Shown here: positions 37,515 to 46,400 of the stretch, in pieces
Layout of the letters: each line of letters begins with the position of its first letter
How positions within the stretch are numbered: position 1 is the stretch's first letter
NCBI RefSeq assembly: GCF_030271255.1
Contig: NZ_JASJOM010000003.1
Coordinates: forward strand, 390,150-454,149
Length of the DNA stretch: 64,000 nt
From: Peribacillus folii
Lineage (GTDB): Bacteria > Bacillota > Bacilli > Bacillales > DSM-1321
Reading direction: 5' to 3'
Position numbers and translations under genes: made by a program
Notes under the pieces: model-generated
The model's database searches: none
What the model was told of the DNA's origin: nothing
The model's input: only the letters and a program-made list of their open reading frames with translations

Positions 37515-38028
37515 AACCTCCCATATACCTCATGTGTGCTTCAGTGAAATTGTTGAATGCCGCTAATCGTACATATACAAGCCTTGGGCAGCTGTATACA
37601 ATATAAATTTCATTTATATGTTCATGTACTTGTTTTAAAGACTAGGCCAATTTCTTCCGTATAACCTGAAGCGATTTTTTAAAGATAAACTTATAATTTG
37701 AGCGACTATGCGCGAATTTTGTACTAATCCTTATGAACAGGCCTGTTAACTCGCGATTTGACATGCTTACTCGTCCATTTGCTCCTTAATATCTTATCCA
37801 AAAGCATCTATCATATCGGATAGGTGCTTTTTGCCATTCTTCAGCTTTTCATTAACATATTTAGCTAAGGAATTCTATCATGAATCATTGAAGAGTTTCT
37901 TACATATTCCTTCATTAATTAATCATCCTACACACCCTTTGCGATATTCGCTCTCCCTGCTGGAGGGAATTCTTTTTTGAACAAAATGCAAAATGCATAC
38001 CAATATAAGAAAAGTTGCCAAAACAAGA
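37515..38028. other. Intergenic region before the Fur-controlled operon
   Basis: About 500 bases with no gene. It holds the hairpin at 37800-37832 and is otherwise AT-rich, unremarkable DNA leading into the promoter at 38029. Confidence 0.35.
37800..37832 (+). terminator. Rho-independent terminator far downstream of the hotdog gene
   Basis: AAAAGCATCTATC pairs with GATAGGTGCTTTT with one G-T pair and ends in five T. It lies almost 300 bases after the nearest stop codon, so it ends either a long 3' untranslated region or an unannotated small transcript. Confidence 0.7.
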
Positions 38029-38085
38029 TTGACAATGATAATCATTATCATATAAAATGATAAATGAAATTGATAATCATTTTCA
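38029..38085 (+). promoter_or_regulatory. Sigma-A promoter overlapped by two Fur boxes
   Basis: TTGACA (38029-38034) and TATAAA (38051-38056) with a 16-base spacer form a strong promoter. The exact 7-1-7 Fur box TGATAATCATTATCA occupies 38036-38050, between the two hexamers. A second box, TGATAATCATTTTCA (38071-38085), has one mismatch. Iron-loaded Fur would block RNA polymerase, so the flavodoxin operon downstream should be induced by iron starvation. Confidence 0.92.
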
Positions 38086-38257
38086 TTTATTCCTCTGACA
38101 AATTCTTTTGGCTGTTAGTAAAAAGAACTTTGAAAAACTGAAGGGGAGACATGTGATAAACAGAAATGAATCAAGATAGATAAATTATGAAAATAACCTA
38201 AACAGAAAAAGAACGGCAATTGTAGAAAAAAATAAATATATGCGGGGGATTAAACCA

Positions 38258-38656
38258 ATGGATAAAAATCATGTAATTTTAGAGCCATTTCAACATCAAG
38301 TAAGCTGTTGCTGTCCGGGGCAAAAGCATCTACATATGATCGACTTCTTTCCAGGGGATGTATGGACGATTACCGATGAGCGGAAATATGTCGATTGTCT
38401 AGGATGGCACTTTTTGATTGTGGTCAACGAAGAGTATCAGTTTTTTATGCAAGTGGCAGACATTGAGGAGCTGTATTCCAATGGCAGCATCTGCTCCATA
38501 TTAGATTTGGATCTAAAATTAAACCATTTGAGCTTTAAAATCAACGAAGCCCTCGATGCACATGATCGGGAGTCATTTCTTTCATTTGCTGATCAATTGA
38601 GCAACGTACAGGAAATAAAGAATAAAATGAACACGGAAGATGTGCATGCTTATTAA
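38258..38656 (+). CDS. Small protein of unknown function, IDEAL-like C-terminus, Fur-regulated
   Basis: A 132-residue protein I cannot assign to a named gene. It has three consecutive cysteines (Cys17-19, VSCCCPGQ), an aromatic middle (GWHFLIVVNEEYQFFMQVAD), and a C-terminal segment INEALDAHDRESFLSFADQL that resembles the IDEAL domain of Bacillus proteins. It is the first gene after the double Fur box, so it should be made under iron limitation together with flavodoxin. The Cys cluster might bind metal or an Fe-S precursor (speculation). ATG 38258 follows CGGGGGA; ATG 38240 overlaps that site. Confidence 0.6.
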   Translation: MDKNHVILEPFQHQVSCCCPGQKHLHMIDFFPGDVWTITDERKYVDCLGWHFLIVVNEEYQFFMQVADIEELYSNGSICSILDLDLKLNHLSFKINEALDAHDRESFLSFADQLSNVQEIKNKMNTEDVHAY

Positions 38657-38775
38657 GAAAACAGGCCGCACTTGCTAAGCTGAAGTGTAGGCTGTGATGC
38701 CGTTTTTTCTCCTGAAGCTACGAATGAAAGGATAAGCGGACACATAATAAGGGATTGTTGGAAGGGGAAAATAGC

Positions 38776-39234
38776 ATGTCTAAAATCATTTTGATTTTTG
38801 CCAGTATGAGCGGTAATACAGAAGAAATGGCGGACGCCATTGCAGCAGGAATCAAGGAGAACGATGTGGATATAGAAATGATAGATATAATGGATAGTCC
38901 AGAAGCAACCATGCTTGCAGAATATGATGGTATCATATTAGGTGCATACACGTGGGGAGATGGAGATCTGCCGGATGATTTTTTAGATTTTTATGATGAA
39001 ATGGATGATGTGGATTTAACCGGAAAGAAAGCTGCCGTGTTTGGATCCGGTGATACTTACTATACACACTATTGTGCAGCTGTAGATATTTTGAGTGAAA
39101 AATTAAAGGAACGGGGTGCTGATATCGTCATGGAAGGGTTAAAAGTCGAGTTGACCCCAGAAGATGAGGATATCGAAAATTGCCAGGAGTTTGGTAGGGA
39201 GTTCATTAAGAAAAGTGTTGTTTCTTCCATGTAA
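38776..39234 (+). CDS. Short-chain flavodoxin
   Basis: A 152-residue flavodoxin. The FMN phosphate loop is SMSGNTEEMADAI at about residue 9, and the flavin-stacking loops are GAYTWGDGDLPDDFLDFYDE and FGSGDTYYTHYCAA. Very acidic. Flavodoxins replace ferredoxin as electron carrier when iron is short, which agrees with the Fur box upstream; B. subtilis ykuN/ykuP are known Fur-regulated examples. ATG 38776 follows GGAAGGGG. Confidence 0.92.
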   Translation: MSKIILIFASMSGNTEEMADAIAAGIKENDVDIEMIDIMDSPEATMLAEYDGIILGAYTWGDGDLPDDFLDFYDEMDDVDLTGKKAAVFGSGDTYYTHYCAAVDILSEKLKERGADIVMEGLKVELTPEDEDIENCQEFGREFIKKSVVSSM

Positions 39235-39274
39235 AACAAGACAGCATATGAGCAAAGAGGAGTGAAGGTGATTG

Positions 39275-40045
39275 ATGGGGAAGGAATATCGGGTTTCGAT
39301 TGCCACATTGACTGATTACCATTTACAAGATTTCATAAGATGTCCTTATCAATTTTACTTTCATCACATTGAAGGAAAAAGCGCTGCCCACCAAAATTGG
39401 CGAAAAATGATTCAATTTGTGATCAATCAAGTTGTAAGTCGGTATTATAAGCTTCCTCCTGAGAGCCAGACGAACGAAAAAGTAAAGGAGCTCATAGACG
39501 AGTATTGGAGAGTCATTGATGTACGACAGTTCGAGTCAAAGATTCAGTATTATATGACCCTTGCCAATATCACGGAACATTTAAGTCAATTTCTAACCGC
39601 TGGTAAAAATGAATATCCTCCTCTGTTTTTATATGAAAAGCTCAACATGAATATTGATGAGCTTGGGACCGACCTTTCTTTAACTCTTGAAGTGGCAGAA
39701 TGGTCAAGCAACTCATTCATCATCAAGAAATATTTGGTCGATACTACGGAAGATATGAACGTTTTATTTATTCATTTGATTTCAGTATTTTGTCAAATGG
39801 CATTTGGTCAATTACCGGATCGAATCGAAATCATCTCGCTTATGGACGGTAACCTGAAAACGCACATTCCAACCGAGAAAGACGTTTCCAACGGCTTGAA
39901 GTACCTTAACATCATTAAAAATCTTTTGAAAGAACCTAAAAATTACATAAAAACGGATTGCGCAACGGTTTGCAATAGTTGTTCTTATCAAAAAAGGTGC
40001 TTTGAAGGCATTCATATGAATCATGAAAGTATTATAATGCAATGA
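39275..40045 (+). CDS. PD-(D/E)XK-like protein with Cas4/AddB-type cysteine set
   Basis: A 256-residue protein whose N-terminus (LTDYHLQDFIRCPYQFYFHH, Cys23) matches the start of PD-(D/E)XK nuclease domains of the AddB/RecB/Cas4 kind. The C-terminus has DCATVCNSCSYQKRC with Cys233, Cys236 and Cys242 in the CxxC-x5-C spacing of the 4Fe-4S cluster in those nucleases. The nuclease core is not clear: where D...ExK is expected the sequence reads LTLEVAEW...KKYLVDTTED, with no obvious catalytic Lys. It may have kept the cluster but lost the nuclease. It is the last gene of the iron-regulated flavodoxin operon. Confidence 0.62.
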   Translation: MGKEYRVSIATLTDYHLQDFIRCPYQFYFHHIEGKSAAHQNWRKMIQFVINQVVSRYYKLPPESQTNEKVKELIDEYWRVIDVRQFESKIQYYMTLANITEHLSQFLTAGKNEYPPLFLYEKLNMNIDELGTDLSLTLEVAEWSSNSFIIKKYLVDTTEDMNVLFIHLISVFCQMAFGQLPDRIEIISLMDGNLKTHIPTEKDVSNGLKYLNIIKNLLKEPKNYIKTDCATVCNSCSYQKRCFEGIHMNHESIIMQ

Positions 40046-40140
40046 TATGTTCGCGGTTGCGTCCATGTTAGTATTATATGGGCACCAGCTGATGAAGGAA
40101 GAGAAAAATGACTTGAAAACGGGTAATTACATAATTTTTA

Positions 40141-40175
40141 AAGGCGGATCATTCCATAACGGGATAATCCGCCTT
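40141..40175. terminator. Bidirectional terminator between convergent genes
   Basis: AAGGCGGAT and ATCCGCCTT form a perfect 9-base stem with a 17-base loop, flanked by an A/T-rich stretch upstream (a T-run for the minus strand). It separates the flavodoxin operon from the VanY-like gene. Confidence 0.7.
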
Positions 40176-40270
40176 ATGGTTTATATTACGTAAAACATCA
40201 CCTGATATCCTCTAACCCTCAACTAAGAACATGGAAAAGGCGCTTATCGGTTCTTTCTCAAAATTGCTGA

Positions 40271-41149
40271 TCATTCATACCCGGTTACTATTACTCCATC
40301 GATATTGTTGCCCGAAATCTCGTAATGGTTATTTTGTGGTACTTTAATTGTCATGCGCTCAGAAACAAGGTAATAAGAAATCGTATATTGCACCCCGTTA
40401 ACATTTGCAGAAGCGGACTTTTCTTTTTTGAGGAATTCTAAATATTCCTCCAAGACGAAATTTTTTTTATGCATGATCGCGCTGTGTGGCAAACCTACAA
40501 ATCGGATATGCCAAGGTTCATATTGAATGCCTGTAACATCAATTTTATCCTTTGGATAGCGTAAAATAAAGCCGTATTTCCAAGCATTTCTTTCTATCCA
40601 TTTTCCTTCCGCCGCTTCACTCATTTTCATCTGTGAAGAACCTACATCAAGGGATAAACCCAAATTGTGTTCACTATAGCCGGCAGGCAAGGCATAGTCG
40701 GGTCCCATTTCCCGGTAAAGTTCACGTTGCTTATTCATACCCCGGTATCCACTATTTATCAAGAAATGATGAACCCCTTCTTTTTTGGCAGCCGTTATCA
40801 TCTTCGAAAATGCAAGTGCGACATCCCTTGATAACTCAATATTGCCATCAAGCAATCCGTAGCCCTCTGTCAATTCCTTGTTTGCAAATAAATTTACGAT
40901 ATCCGACTTTTCACTCTCTGGATGAACAGGGAAGTCACTGTTGACCAAGAGCAGATTTCCTTGGTATACCTGTTCTTTGGAAATCTCTTTCCGCTGAATG
41001 TTTTTAGGAATGCCTATATCGGCTAATTTAACTTTTTCATATTGATCATATGTTTGAATCTTCACTTTCTCTTGAAAAGCCGGTGCTATATAAATGAAAC
41101 CAAAACCGATACTCAATCCAAAAAACAATAAATACCCCAACTTTTTCAA
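40271..41149 (-). CDS. VanY-like D-alanyl-D-alanine carboxypeptidase (M15B)
   Basis: A 292-residue protein with an N-terminal membrane anchor (residues 4-22) and an extracellular M15B peptidase domain. Zinc ligands are His161 and Asp168 in SEHNLGLSLDV and His214 in YEPWHIRFVG, with catalytic Glu211. It trims the terminal D-Ala from peptidoglycan stem peptides, which in VanRS systems lowers glycopeptide binding. TTG start supported by AAGGAGG 9 bases upstream. It follows VanS/VanR-like genes, and a direct repeat at 41219 lies in the gap. No vanHAX ligase genes are present, so this is not a full resistance operon. Confidence 0.88.
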   Translation of the reverse strand: MKKLGYLLFFGLSIGFGFIYIAPAFQEKVKIQTYDQYEKVKLADIGIPKNIQRKEISKEQVYQGNLLLVNSDFPVHPESEKSDIVNLFANKELTEGYGLLDGNIELSRDVALAFSKMITAAKKEGVHHFLINSGYRGMNKQRELYREMGPDYALPAGYSEHNLGLSLDVGSSQMKMSEAAEGKWIERNAWKYGFILRYPKDKIDVTGIQYEPWHIRFVGLPHSAIMHKKNFVLEEYLEFLKKEKSASANVNGVQYTISYYLVSERMTIKVPQNNHYEISGNNIDGVIVTGYE

Positions 41150-41218
41150 TGTAAGCTTCCTCCTTGATCTTATCTTCTTATAAGATAGGACAAACTTTTT
41201 AAAAAAAGAGTGGGGTAA

Positions 41219-41240
41219 TTCTTAAATTTTTCTTAAATCA
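41219..41240 (-). promoter_or_regulatory. 11-base direct repeat, candidate response-regulator site before the VanY-like gene
   Basis: On the minus strand ATTTAAGAA occurs twice with an 11-base period, the geometry used by OmpR/VanR/PhoB-type regulators. It lies in the 118-base gap before the carboxypeptidase gene, roughly 35 bases upstream of a possible -10 (TATAAG, near 41179). It suggests that the VanR-like protein activates vanY separately from its own operon. Confidence 0.6.
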
Positions 41241-41267
41241 TTCTTTGGGAATTTAAGCTTCATCATT

Positions 41268-42374
41268 TTATCCAATTTCTTGGGGTAATCGAACTTCAAA
41301 AACGGTATGCCTAAAACTACTTTCGGCATGGATTGTCCCGTTATGCTGCTCCACGATATTTTTGGCAATGAACAGGCCGAGCCCTGTGCTGTCTCCTTGA
41401 TGAGTTCGAGCTTTGTCACCGGTATAGAACATATCAAAAAGATGCGGCAGTTCATGTTGAGGAATGGGATCACCATAATTCACGACTTGGACAACCAATT
41501 CTCCGGAATGCATAAAGCCGTTAATGTCTACAAACTGACCATCTCTTCCATAACGATTTGCATTGGTTAAAAGGTTTTCAAAAACACGGGCCAAGAGGGC
41601 TCCATCAGCAACAATGGGTAATTGGGGAGGAATATTCATTCGCGTGATTATTTGGTTTTTTTCAAAAACAGGATATAATTCCTCGATTAATTGATTGAGC
41701 AAGTCAGCTGCATTAATTTGCTTTTTATACACTGGCAGCATGCCATAGTTCATTTTTGTGATTTCGAATAATTCATCGATAAGCCGTTCCAAACGCTGAG
41801 ATTTGGTAAATGCAATCGTTAGGAAATGTGTGACCTGCTCCTTAGTCAATTTTTCATCTTTAAGAATTAAATCGATATAACCTAAAACAGACGTAAGTGG
41901 CGTACGCAAATCGTGTGCCAAATTGACAATTAACTGATCCTTGCTGCTTTCCGAAAAATCGCCTCTCTCGATAGCTTCTTTCAACTTCTCGCTTGCCAAA
42001 TTGATATCTTGGGCAATTTCCCTGAATTCATCATTTGATTTGATATGTACCTCATATGAGAAGTCTCCCCGGGCTAGATGGTGGATTCCTGTTGAAATCC
42101 TCTTGAAATAGGCCGAATAGGGCTTGGTCAGTACATAAAAAAACAATATCGAAAGCGGGATGAATAGTAGCAAAAAGAAGTTAATGTCACCAATTTCATT
42201 CATCATTTGACGATAAAAAGTCAGTCTGTCCCCAAACTGGACATAGTTATGATAATAGATTTGAAGTCCCTTAAAGATTGAATAAGTGATGATTCCAGCC
42301 ATAAGCATGCTTAAACCGAACAATAGCACCATCTTCGAACGAAAGCCTCGCACAGCCCTAGCCATTGAATGCAT
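41268..42374 (-). CDS. VanS-like sensor histidine kinase
   Basis: A 368-residue kinase with two membrane segments (about residues 15-40 and 75-95), a HAMP linker, the phosphoacceptor motif NLAHDLRTPLTSVLGYIDLI, the N-box FENLLTNANRYG, and the G-box GDSTGLGLFIAKNIVEQHNG. The short extracellular loop (about 35 residues) is like VanS and implies sensing near the membrane. The start is not certain: I prefer ATG 42374, which overlaps the end of the response-regulator gene by 17 bases; ATG 42365 is possible. A longer frame reaching 42566 lies wholly within the regulator gene and is unlikely. Confidence 0.87.
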   Translation of the reverse strand: MHSMARAVRGFRSKMVLLFGLSMLMAGIITYSIFKGLQIYYHNYVQFGDRLTFYRQMMNEIGDINFFLLLFIPLSILFFYVLTKPYSAYFKRISTGIHHLARGDFSYEVHIKSNDEFREIAQDINLASEKLKEAIERGDFSESSKDQLIVNLAHDLRTPLTSVLGYIDLILKDEKLTKEQVTHFLTIAFTKSQRLERLIDELFEITKMNYGMLPVYKKQINAADLLNQLIEELYPVFEKNQIITRMNIPPQLPIVADGALLARVFENLLTNANRYGRDGQFVDINGFMHSGELVVQVVNYGDPIPQHELPHLFDMFYTGDKARTHQGDSTGLGLFIAKNIVEQHNGTIHAESSFRHTVFEVRLPQEIG

Positions 42375-43053
42375 ACCCGACACCCCAGACGGTTTTAATC
42401 CATACATTCTTCCGTGCATCTTTTTCGAGCTTTTTTCGCAATGTGCGAATATGTACCATAACAGTATTTCCACTTTCAAAATAAGCTTCATCCCAGACGT
42501 GCTGGAAAATATTTTCGACACTATACACCTTCTTTGGGTGACTGGCCAATAAATGCAAGATATCAAACTCTTTTGGGGTTAGTTCGATGTTATCACCATA
42601 TAAAGTAACGGTGCGCTGTTCAGGAGCAATAATGAGCCCGCCAAATTCCAAGGTCATTTTCTCATTTGTTATGGGGTGATTAAGCTTCGTGAAGCGTCGC
42701 AGCTGAGCATTTACACGAGCAACCAATTCCATGGGGATGAATGGTTTGGTCATATAATCGTCCGCTCCGATCACAAGTCCATGTACCTTATCGAAGTCGG
42801 AGGTTTTCGCGCTCAAAAAAATGACAGGCATATTATGCCGTTCGCGAATGTGACGAATCACTTCATAACCATCCATTTTCGGCATCATTATATCCAAAAT
42901 GAGCAAATCGATCGTTTGTGTCTCGGTCACCTCCAGGGCTTCTTGTCCATTCGACACTTTCATTACATGGTACCCCTCTTTTTCCAAAAGGATGGAAATA
43001 AGATCTGCGATTTCCTTTTCGTCATCCGCTATTAAAATTGATATACGTTTCAT
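42358..43053 (-). CDS. VanR-like response regulator (OmpR family)
   Basis: A 231-residue regulator with a receiver domain (acidic pocket DDEKE, phospho-Asp in LLILDIMMPKMDGYE, Lys in DDYMTKPF) and a C-terminal OmpR winged helix (ELTPKEFDILHLLASHPKKV, then VMVHIRTLRKKLEKD, VWGVGYAF). It is paired with the kinase encoded next and probably controls the VanY-like gene through the repeat at 41219. Confidence 0.92.
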   Translation of the reverse strand: MKRISILIADDEKEIADLISILLEKEGYHVMKVSNGQEALEVTETQTIDLLILDIMMPKMDGYEVIRHIRERHNMPVIFLSAKTSDFDKVHGLVIGADDYMTKPFIPMELVARVNAQLRRFTKLNHPITNEKMTLEFGGLIIAPEQRTVTLYGDNIELTPKEFDILHLLASHPKKVYSVENIFQHVWDEAYFESGNTVMVHIRTLRKKLEKDARKNVWIKTVWGVGYAFNG

Positions 43054-43435
43054 TCTTTTCCACTCCTATAGAAATTCCAATCAAATTGATTCAACGCTCA
43101 TCGCTGCGGATCTCATTAGCAAGATCTTTCCAGCATGATCTTTCTTCCTTATTCTTTTCCATTATATCTTTATCTACTTCAAGGATCTGCCCGTTTTATC
43201 TCCATTCCAATACTATTAATAATCAGCTGCATAAGCAACCTTCCATTACGCCTAGAGAAATGATACGGATGGAGGGACAGAAGAAGTCAGTAATAAAGAT
43301 AGAAAAGGAAGGCCGTATATTTGCCTTTATTTTGATTTGTAATGTGGAAAGACACAAATTCCGGACCAAAAAATGGTGGGAAAACGTCGTTGATTATTCA
43401 AACATAATCCTACAAAAAGAGAGATGCAATAATAA
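43054..43435. other. Intergenic region, nothing recognised
   Basis: About 380 bases upstream of the response regulator and downstream of the cupin gene. A 136-codon plus-strand frame crosses it, but half of that frame lies antisense to the regulator's start region and it has no ribosome site or protein-like pattern. Confidence 0.3.
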
Positions 43436-43463
43436 AGCGATGGAATAGTGGGAATCCATCGCT
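43436..43463 (-). terminator. Terminator of the cupin gene
   Basis: AGCGATGG and CCATCGCT form an 8-base stem around a 12-base loop. Read on the minus strand it is followed by TTTATTATT, 10 bases after the cupin stop. Confidence 0.75.
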
Positions 43464-43472
43464 ATTAGTTTT

Positions 43473-44156
43473 TCAATAATAATAATATTGGGGATTTGCT
43501 GGTATTTGATAGTTATATGCCGGAGCAGGGTACACTTGGTTATCATATTGATTGATATATTGCGGATAATGCTGATGCGGAAGCTGTGCTTGCTGCTCAG
43601 GTTGTTTTTCTTCTTCAGAACCGCGGTGGCAGTTGGATGTAGGACCGATGAATGTCGCTGGCTGTACGGGGGCAACTGCTTTTTTCCATTGGTTTTCATC
43701 CATGCAATACGTGTGCGCCATGATATTTGCTGGCGTCAATTTGAGGATATCTGAACCAAGTACAACTTCGGGGGTTGGTGCATCGAAAATGGCCAGCAGG
43801 TGAGTATTATCAGATGCTGCGACTTCATAGTGCCACCAGCCTTGTGGGACGTTGGCCACTTGACCTGGCTTAAGGGGATAATTCTGGATTTGTTTCGTGA
43901 AAGGATTTAGCAATGAAACGGTTGCGGCACCGGAAATGCAGTAAACCAGTTCAGCGGCATTTTGGTGATAATGTGGTTCCACGACATTGTTTGAGCTCAG
44001 GTAGATATCTAGCAATGAAATATTTTCAAGTGTGTTCAATTGTTTGATACCTACTACATTGATATAGTTTTGATTATCTTTTTTAAAGAGATTGCTATTA
44101 TTAACATCAAAGAAAAATTGTGTGGATGGGGATGTATAGTCCATATAAGAAACCAT
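43473..44156 (-). CDS. Cupin protein with a Pro/Gln/Tyr-rich tail
   Basis: A 227-residue protein. Residues about 30-130 form a cupin with metal motif EPHYHQNAAELVYCISG and second motif NVPQGWWHYEVAA. From about residue 175 the sequence becomes low-complexity, rich in Gln, Pro, Tyr, Asn and His, ending in YYYY. Such tails are common in spore-coat and surface proteins of Bacillaceae and less so in metabolic cupins. It is monocistronic with its own terminator. The function is unknown; a coat-associated oxidase, decarboxylase or structural role are all possible. The cupin call is firm, the coat idea tentative. Confidence 0.8.
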   Translation of the reverse strand: MVSYMDYTSPSTQFFFDVNNSNLFKKDNQNYINVVGIKQLNTLENISLLDIYLSSNNVVEPHYHQNAAELVYCISGAATVSLLNPFTKQIQNYPLKPGQVANVPQGWWHYEVAASDNTHLLAIFDAPTPEVVLGSDILKLTPANIMAHTYCMDENQWKKAVAPVQPATFIGPTSNCHRGSEEEKQPEQQAQLPHQHYPQYINQYDNQVYPAPAYNYQIPANPQYYYY

Positions 44157-44425
44157 GAAATCATCATTCCTTTTCTAAGTACTTGATTCTGCAGGATATG
44201 TTAGTGGTTATTTTAATGTGCAAATGCCTAGGTCATTTTTTTGTTAATGTATTTGCTGCCATCCATAATCAATCCGAAAGTGAAGACATGGCTCGTATAC
44301 ACGTGATTGCGGCAGCAGGGCATTAAAAAAGAATAGGGGAAAGTTTAGCTTGATTTTTTGCAACCTGTAAGAGTTAATCCGAATGTTTTGTATAATCGGA
44401 AATTTAATAAGCAGAATTTTTCCCA

Positions 44426-44455
44426 TTGCGTGTAATTAAATTACAGTGATATAAT
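44426..44455 (+). promoter_or_regulatory. Candidate sigma-A promoter of the OPT transporter gene
   Basis: TTGCGT (44426-44431), 18-base spacer, perfect TATAAT (44450-44455) preceded by TGA, an extended -10. It starts transcription about 35 bases before the coding region. Confidence 0.65.
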
Positions 44456-44496
44456 GTTCGCTGTGATTTTAAAGTTTAACATAGGAAGTGGCTAAA

Positions 44497-46389
44497 TTGT
44501 CGAACAATTCAAAAGAGAGTAAATTCGTCCCGTACGTTTCTGCATCTAAATCTTTACCGGAATTAACTGTAACGGCAATAATTCTAGGGATTATACTTGC
44601 AATCGTCTTCGGGGCAGCTAACGCGTACTTAGGCCTACTTATTGGTTTGACTGTCTCTGCATCAATACCCGCGGCGGTCATTTCAATGGCCATTTTAAGA
44701 GGGGTTTTTCGCAGGGATTCAATATTAGAAAACAATATTGTGCAAACGATGACCACGGCAGGTGAGGCTATTGGTGCCGGTGCTGTGTTTACCATCCCGG
44801 CATTATTCATGTGGGATATAGACGTGAGTCAAGCATTCATCATTTTCGTTGTTTTAACTGGTGGATTTTTAGGGGTCTTCATGATGGTTCCCCTGCGTCA
44901 GCTCCTTATTGTAAGGGAACATGAAACGTTACCTTATCCTGAAGGTACGGCATGTGCCGAAGTATTGAAGTCAGGAGAAAAAGGCGGGACTAGCGCCAAG
45001 CTGATCGGTGCCGGTTTAGTCATCGGCGGTGTAGTGAAAGGTCTTGGTGATGGGTTTAAGCTTTTCAAAACGGAAGTTGAAACAGGAATCACGAATTTTA
45101 AAAATGCCGTTGTTGGTCTGGACGCTTTTCCTTCGCTTTTGGGTGTAGGTTATATCATTGGTCCGCGTGTTGCAGGTCAAATGCTAGGTGGGGGATTGTT
45201 GGCCTGGGTCGTTCTGATCCCTGCAATCAGCTTCTTTGGCAGCAGCAATGGAACAGCCATATTCCCTTCCGAGGTACCGATTGGTGAATTGGATGCATGG
45301 GGAATTTGGGATAATTATATCCGCTATATTGGAGCTGGTGCGGTAGCGACTGGCGGATTGATCACTTTAATTAAAACTTTACCGATTCTTTTCAGTTCGG
45401 TTTTTGATACCTTAAAAGGTGTAAAGGCAAATAAAGGGCAGCTTAAGGCTGGTTCGATCCGGACTGAAAAAGACATTCCAGGAAAATACGTTTGGCTGGG
45501 AATATTCATTGTTATTTTAATTATCGCTTTCACGCCTATAACGGATGTAGGAATCATCGGTGCGATCGCGATTGCAATTTTTGGCTTCTTATTCGTGACC
45601 GTCGCTTCAAGGGTTGTTGGAATCGTTGGAAGTTCTTCTTCCCCTGTTTCCGGAATGACCATAGCCACCCTTTTGATAGTGGCAATCGTCTATAAAGCTA
45701 CTGGTTTTACCGGAACGACTGGAATGGTGGCAGCTTTGACCGTGGCTGCAATCATTTGTACAGCCCTTGCTGTTTCAGGTGATGTTTCCCAGGATTTAAA
45801 AACAGGGTACATCGTGGGGGGAACACCTTGGAAACAACAAGTAGCGATGATGATCGGTGTCGTCGCGTCCGCGTCTGTCATCGGCTTTATCCTGGTGCTG
45901 ATGGATAACGCTTATACAATGGGATCTGCAGAACTGCCTGCTCCTAAAGCGGCGCTGATGAAAATCCTTGCTGAAGGAGTTCTAGGAGGAGACTTGCCTT
46001 GGACCCTCATCTTCATCGGTGCAGCCATTGCCATCACATTGGAGTTTTTCGGTTTGAATTCACTCGTAGTGGCAGTCGGCATATACTTACCGGTCCATAC
46101 TAGTATGCCAATCATGATTGGCGGATTTATCCGCTTCTTCGTGGAGTTCTTCTCGAAAACGAAAGAAGCGCTAAAAGCACGCGTCGATAGAGGGGTATTG
46201 TTTGCCTCCGGATTGATCGCAGGTGAATCGTTGATCGGGGTGCTTATTGCGATCCTGATCGCAGCAGGCGTTCAAGTTCCAGCAGCAGCCAAATTGGCCA
46301 GCAATTTGCTTCCTTTCTTACTATTCCTCGCATTGGCTGGATTGCTTTGGTTCGTTTCCAGCAAAGGGAAAAAAGAAGATGCTTCGTAA
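44497..46389 (+). CDS. OPT-family oligopeptide transporter
   Basis: A 630-residue protein with about 15 membrane segments and the OPT pattern: ELTVTAIILGIILAIVFGAA at the N-terminus, HETLPYPEGTACAEVLKSG at about residue 148, and GYIVGGTPWKQQ at about 440. It imports small peptides, or metal complexes in some members, driven by protons. TTG 44497 is favoured because AGGAAG lies 8 bases upstream; GTG 44488 overlaps that site. A PqqD-like gene follows at once, overlapping if its upstream ATG is used. Confidence 0.87.
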   Translation: MSNNSKESKFVPYVSASKSLPELTVTAIILGIILAIVFGAANAYLGLLIGLTVSASIPAAVISMAILRGVFRRDSILENNIVQTMTTAGEAIGAGAVFTIPALFMWDIDVSQAFIIFVVLTGGFLGVFMMVPLRQLLIVREHETLPYPEGTACAEVLKSGEKGGTSAKLIGAGLVIGGVVKGLGDGFKLFKTEVETGITNFKNAVVGLDAFPSLLGVGYIIGPRVAGQMLGGGLLAWVVLIPAISFFGSSNGTAIFPSEVPIGELDAWGIWDNYIRYIGAGAVATGGLITLIKTLPILFSSVFDTLKGVKANKGQLKAGSIRTEKDIPGKYVWLGIFIVILIIAFTPITDVGIIGAIAIAIFGFLFVTVASRVVGIVGSSSSPVSGMTIATLLIVAIVYKATGFTGTTGMVAALTVAAIICTALAVSGDVSQDLKTGYIVGGTPWKQQVAMMIGVVASASVIGFILVLMDNAYTMGSAELPAPKAALMKILAEGVLGGDLPWTLIFIGAAIAITLEFFGLNSLVVAVGIYLPVHTSMPIMIGGFIRFFVEFFSKTKEALKARVDRGVLFASGLIAGESLIGVLIAILIAAGVQVPAAAKLASNLLPFLLFLALAGLLWFVSSKGKKEDAS

Positions 46390-46400
46390 ACGTCAATCAA

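Noticed and set aside
37758..37791. TTGACA followed by TAATAT upstream of the hairpin at 37800
   Set aside because: The spacer is about 23 bases, too long for sigma-A; a small-RNA promoter is not supported.
42375..42566. Longer histidine kinase start within the response-regulator gene
   Set aside because: The extra 64 codons run antisense-like through another frame of the regulator with no ribosome site and no membrane or sensor pattern.
43038..43448. 136-codon plus-strand frame across the response-regulator start
   Set aside because: Begins antisense to the regulator gene, has no ribosome site and resembles no family.
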